In this document: positions 6,074 to 8,356 of the stretch, piece by piece
Layout: the number at the start of each line of letters is the position of its first letter
Position numbering within the stretch: the first letter of the stretch is position 1
Source: Campylobacterota bacterium
GTDB taxonomy: Bacteria; Campylobacterota; Campylobacteria; Campylobacterales; Sulfurovaceae
DNA length: 8,356 nt
Assembly (NCBI GenBank): GCA_011330645.1
Contig: DRQB01000209.1
Coordinates: 1-8,356 of the forward strand
Reading direction: 5' to 3'
The notes under the pieces: model-generated
Seen by the model: only the letters and a program-made list of their open reading frames with translations
Database searches by the model: none
What the model was told of the DNA's origin: nothing
Position numbers and translations under genes: made by a program

Positions 6074-8356
6074 TATGCTTCTCCTCTTTCATCTTCTTTT
6101 CTTACGAAGTATAATCCTGATATCAATGTTAAGCACATCATCATCAACATACTCATACTACCCATTGCATCACCACCGTCAGAGGTTTGTGAACTACCAC
6201 ACTGAATATTTAAGTTTACTATCGCATCTGCTGTTTGTCCATTCACATCAGTAATTGCATATCTAAATGTATCTGGCGCATTATTATAATCGGCATCTGG
6301 ACTATAAAGAATAACTGGTTGACCATCTGCTCCTTCTATAATCTCTACAGTTCCATGTTCTGGTTGCTCTAGTATTGTAATAGTAATATTACCATCATAT
6401 GCATCATTTCCGAGTATAGTGTCCGTTAAATCAGTCGCACCATAATGTGTAATCGTTATGATACCATCATCTGTGGCAGCAATGGACGGTTGATAATTAA
6501 TTGTTACCGTTGCAGCTGCAACTACGTTATTTTGTGTGTCTTTTGCATTATATGCAATAGGTTGAGGACTATCAACAAAGCCATCTTCTGGTGTAAATGT
6601 CACTGTACCATTTTCATCCACAGTCCATACACCTTCACCATCTACAATAACTTTATCTATATCACCATCACCATCGGTATCTTCACCTACACCACCAACA
6701 CTTGTTTCATCAAGATTTATACTACTACTATTTATATCATCATCATTTACAATAGCCGCTACACTCACAGGATTTCCTGCTATACCTGATTTACTGTCAT
6801 CTCTTAATACTTGTGTGTAGTCAATCGTAATCGTTGATGCATCAATAGGGTTATCATTATTATCTATCGCTGTATACTCAATTGGAGTTGGATCCCCTGT
6901 AAATTCTTCTTCTGGCGTAAATATTACTACTCCTGTTGGATTCACTACCCATGTACCCTCACCTGGCACGACAACACTATCAATGTCACCATCACCATCC
7001 GTATCTGTACCTATTGCACCTTCTGGTACCACAAGGTTTATTGTACTTGTATTAATATCTACATCATTTTCATTAATATTTATAGTCACTGGTGTACCTG
7101 GATTTCCTGTTTCATTATTATCTTCAGTCAGTCCAGCTGGTTTAAATCCATCCACATCTTCACCGATGCCACCCACAGGTACAGTCACTATCGTAGGATC
7201 TGTTCCTTCTGTGCGTGTAAAGGTTCCATCAATATCACTTTGTTCTATATCGACAAGTGTATCTCCTGCTGGAACCGTTGCACTATAGGTACCATTATTA
7301 TCTGTTATCAGTGTTTGAATTCTTCCTTCACTATCTGTAATAGTAACAGCGACACCTTCTATGCCTGGTTCATCTACATCCTGTGTCCCATTTCCGTTTG
7401 TATCTTCATAGACCACACCTTGCACTGTTCCACTCTCTGGTGATGGAACATATCCATCTACATCTGTTGCTGTTCCACCTACTGGTACAGTCACTGTAGT
7501 AAGCGTTGTCCCTTCTGTTTGCGTACTACCTCCTGGTAGCGTACTTTCATCTACAGTGATATTTGCATCCCCTGCTGGTACTACGGTTGCATATGCACCA
7601 TTTGCATCTGTCACAAGTGTTTGTGTATTCCCTGTATTGTCAGTGACTGTGACTGTCACTCCTACAATACCTGGTTCACCTGCATCTTGTGTACCATTTC
7701 CATTCGTATCTTCATAGATGATTCCTTCTACATTTCCACTATTTACTGGTGGTTGATACCCATCTTCATCTGTTGCTGTCTCTCCTGCAAGCACAGTTAA
7801 GGTTGTGGTATCTGTTCCCCCTGTTTGTGTACTCCCTCCTGGAAGTGTTGTCTCATCTACATCTACGACTGTCTGACCCTCTGGAACTGTCACACCATAT
7901 TTACCATCTGCATCTGTTACCACTACTTGTGGGTTACCATTCTCATCGGTAATGGTTACGGTGACACCTGGTATACCTGGTTCACCTGGGTTTTGTATAC
8001 CATCTCCATTGGTATCTGTATACACAACACCTTCTACTCTTCCTGTATTTGCTGCTGGTTCATATCCATCTACATCCGAACCTATCCCTCCTGCTGGTAC
8101 AGTCACTGTTGTTGTATCTGTCCCCTCTGTTTGGGTATTTACACCGACTGGCAACGTTGTCTCATCAATATCTACAATCGTATCTCCTGCTGGTACATTG
8201 GCTGCGTAGTTACCATTTGCATCGGTTGTCAAGTTCTGCTCTTCTCCAAATCTATCAGTGATTGTCACTGTGACATTTGGTATACCTGGCTCTCCTGCAT
8301 CTTGCACACCATTACCATCTGTATCTTCGTAGACTGTCCCCGCGATGACACTAATC
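6073..8356 (-). CDS. Large repeat-containing surface protein (adhesin-like), N-terminus outside window
   Basis: At least 760 residues are visible; the frame is open to the window edge, so the true start lies beyond it. In order (visible numbering): four SdrD-B-like repeats (about 2-410), each opening with a Y-x-D-T-[ND]-G-[ND]-G-x-Q motif that resembles an EF-hand-like calcium site; two CshA-type fibril repeats (about 412-623), with DTDGDGDID and the G-E-G-x-W ... FTP pattern; one cadherin/Big_9-like domain (about 624-718); and a C-terminal tail with Cys719, a Gly/Ser/Met-rich hydrophobic helix and a charged end. It is very rich in Thr, Asp, Gly and Val and poor in Lys and Cys, as expected for an exported, calcium-stiffened stalk. 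It is probably a cell-surface adhesin or matrix protein; ligand and export route are not visible. It is translationally coupled to the beta-barrel gene downstream. Confidence 0.85.
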   Translation of the reverse strand, partial: ISVIAGTVYEDTDGNGVQDAGEPGIPNVTVTITDRFGEEQNLTTDANGNYAANVPAGDTIVDIDETTLPVGVNTQTEGTDTTTVTVPAGGIGSDVDGYEPAANTGRVEGVVYTDTNGDGIQNPGEPGIPGVTVTITDENGNPQVVVTDADGKYGVTVPEGQTVVDVDETTLPGGSTQTGGTDTTTLTVLAGETATDEDGYQPPVNSGNVEGIIYEDTNGNGTQDAGEPGIVGVTVTVTDNTGNTQTLVTDANGAYATVVPAGDANITVDESTLPGGSTQTEGTTLTTVTVPVGGTATDVDGYVPSPESGTVQGVVYEDTNGNGTQDVDEPGIEGVAVTITDSEGRIQTLITDNNGTYSATVPAGDTLVDIEQSDIDGTFTRTEGTDPTIVTVPVGGIGEDVDGFKPAGLTEDNNETGNPGTPVTININENDVDINTSTINLVVPEGAIGTDTDGDGDIDSVVVPGEGTWVVNPTGVVIFTPEEEFTGDPTPIEYTAIDNNDNPIDASTITIDYTQVLRDDSKSGIAGNPVSVAAIVNDDDINSSSINLDETSVGGVGEDTDGDGDIDKVIVDGEGVWTVDENGTVTFTPEDGFVDSPQPIAYNAKDTQNNVVAAATVTINYQPSIAATDDGIITITHYGATDLTDTILGNDAYDGNITITILEQPEHGTVEIIEGADGQPVILYSPDADYNNAPDTFRYAITDVNGQTADAIVNLNIQCGSSQTSDGGDAMGSMSMLMMMCLTLISGLYFVRKEDERGEA
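6076..6201 (-). other. C-terminal Cys plus hydrophobic helix plus charged tail (candidate anchoring/sorting signal)
   Basis: The last 42 residues of the surface protein: Cys-Gly-Ser-Ser, a Ser/Gly/Asp linker, then a Met/Leu-rich helix of about 20 residues, then VRKEDERGEA. This three-part layout resembles the C-terminal sorting signals handled by exosortase, rhombosortase or myxosortase-type enzymes in Gram-negative bacteria, but it does not match any named motif that I recognise. A plain transmembrane anchor is the alternative. Confidence 0.5.
6487..7122 (-). repeat. Two tandem CshA-type fibril repeats
   Basis: Units at about 7122-6808 and 6807-6487. Both share G-x-DTDGDGDID, then G-E-G-x-W-x-V, a V-x-F-T-P-E motif and I-x-Y ... 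D. The two Asp-rich motifs are 108 residues apart. The same fold class is known from streptococcal CshA fibrils and from many Gram-negative surface proteins. Confidence 0.7.
7126..8352 (-). repeat. Four tandem SdrD-B-like repeat units, about 306 bp each
   Basis: Units are approximately 8352-8044 (309 bp), 8043-7738, 7737-7432 and 7431-7126. The spacing between the conserved Tyr of each unit is 103, 102 and 102 residues. Each unit contains D-x-[ND]-G-[ND]-G-x-Q-[DN], E-P-G-I, V-T-[VI]-T-D, a VPAG/VPEG turn and D-x-DGY/F near the end. DNA similarity between units is also visible, so copy-number change by recombination is possible. More units may lie beyond the window. Confidence 0.85.

Noticed and set aside
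6445..8261. Several plus-strand open frames opposite the surface-protein gene
   Set aside because: They are shadows of the repetitive Thr/Gly/Asp codons and recur with the same period as the real repeats.
6073..8307. Taking GTG at 8307 as the real start of the surface protein
   Set aside because: The frame continues upstream to the window edge with a matching repeat motif (GTVYEDTDGNG), so GTG 8307 is an internal Val codon.
7126..8352. CRISPR-like periodic repeats
   Set aside because: The period is about 306 bp, the units are coding throughout and there are no spacer sequences; they are protein domain repeats.

Overview
The window is AT-rich bacterial DNA in which every supported gene lies on the minus strand, so transcription runs from position 8356 down to 1. 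The gene content, short or overlapping junctions, Lys/Ile-rich proteins and AGGA-type ribosome binding sites suggest a Gram-negative, AT-rich bacterium. A Campylobacterota member of the Sulfurimonas/Sulfurovum kind is my best guess, but that is inference from overall style, not a marker gene.

Region 1 (8356-5423) is a two-gene unit. The first gene is the 3' part of a large secreted surface protein, cut by the window edge. It has four SdrD-B-like calcium-binding repeats of about 102 residues, two CshA-type fibril repeats, a cadherin/Big-like domain, and a short C-terminal tail with a Cys, a hydrophobic helix and a basic end. The second gene starts on the last base of the first gene's stop codon and encodes a small outer-membrane beta-barrel. 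A hairpin terminator (5371-5405) and a perfect 14-bp palindrome (5361-5374) lie in the 118-bp gap that follows.

Region 2 (5304-1) is a Bat (aerotolerance-type) operon: moxR AAA+ ATPase, DUF58 protein, small DUF4381-like membrane protein, batA and batB (membrane-anchored von Willebrand A proteins), batC (TPR protein) and the first 102 codons of batD. Gaps are -14 to +34 bp, so it is very probably one transcript. In the accepted picture for these clusters, MoxR is a chaperone-like ATPase working with DUF58 and vWA proteins at the membrane, while BatC and BatD act in the periplasm. The exact substrate is not known.

The most unusual structure is at the batC/batD junction. A 5 x 7 bp AAAAATK tandem repeat forms the leader and start codon of batD, and 19 bp further on a 5 x 7 bp CACTATT tandem repeat encodes most of the BatD signal-peptide core. 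Copy-number change would alter the reading frame, so batD is a candidate for slippage-controlled expression. Other points of note are the roughly 110-residue half-lysine segment of BatC, a DUF58 protein that has lost its first MIDAS aspartate, and the Cys-containing C-terminal anchor of the adhesin. I see no RNA genes, insertion sequences or CRISPR arrays.
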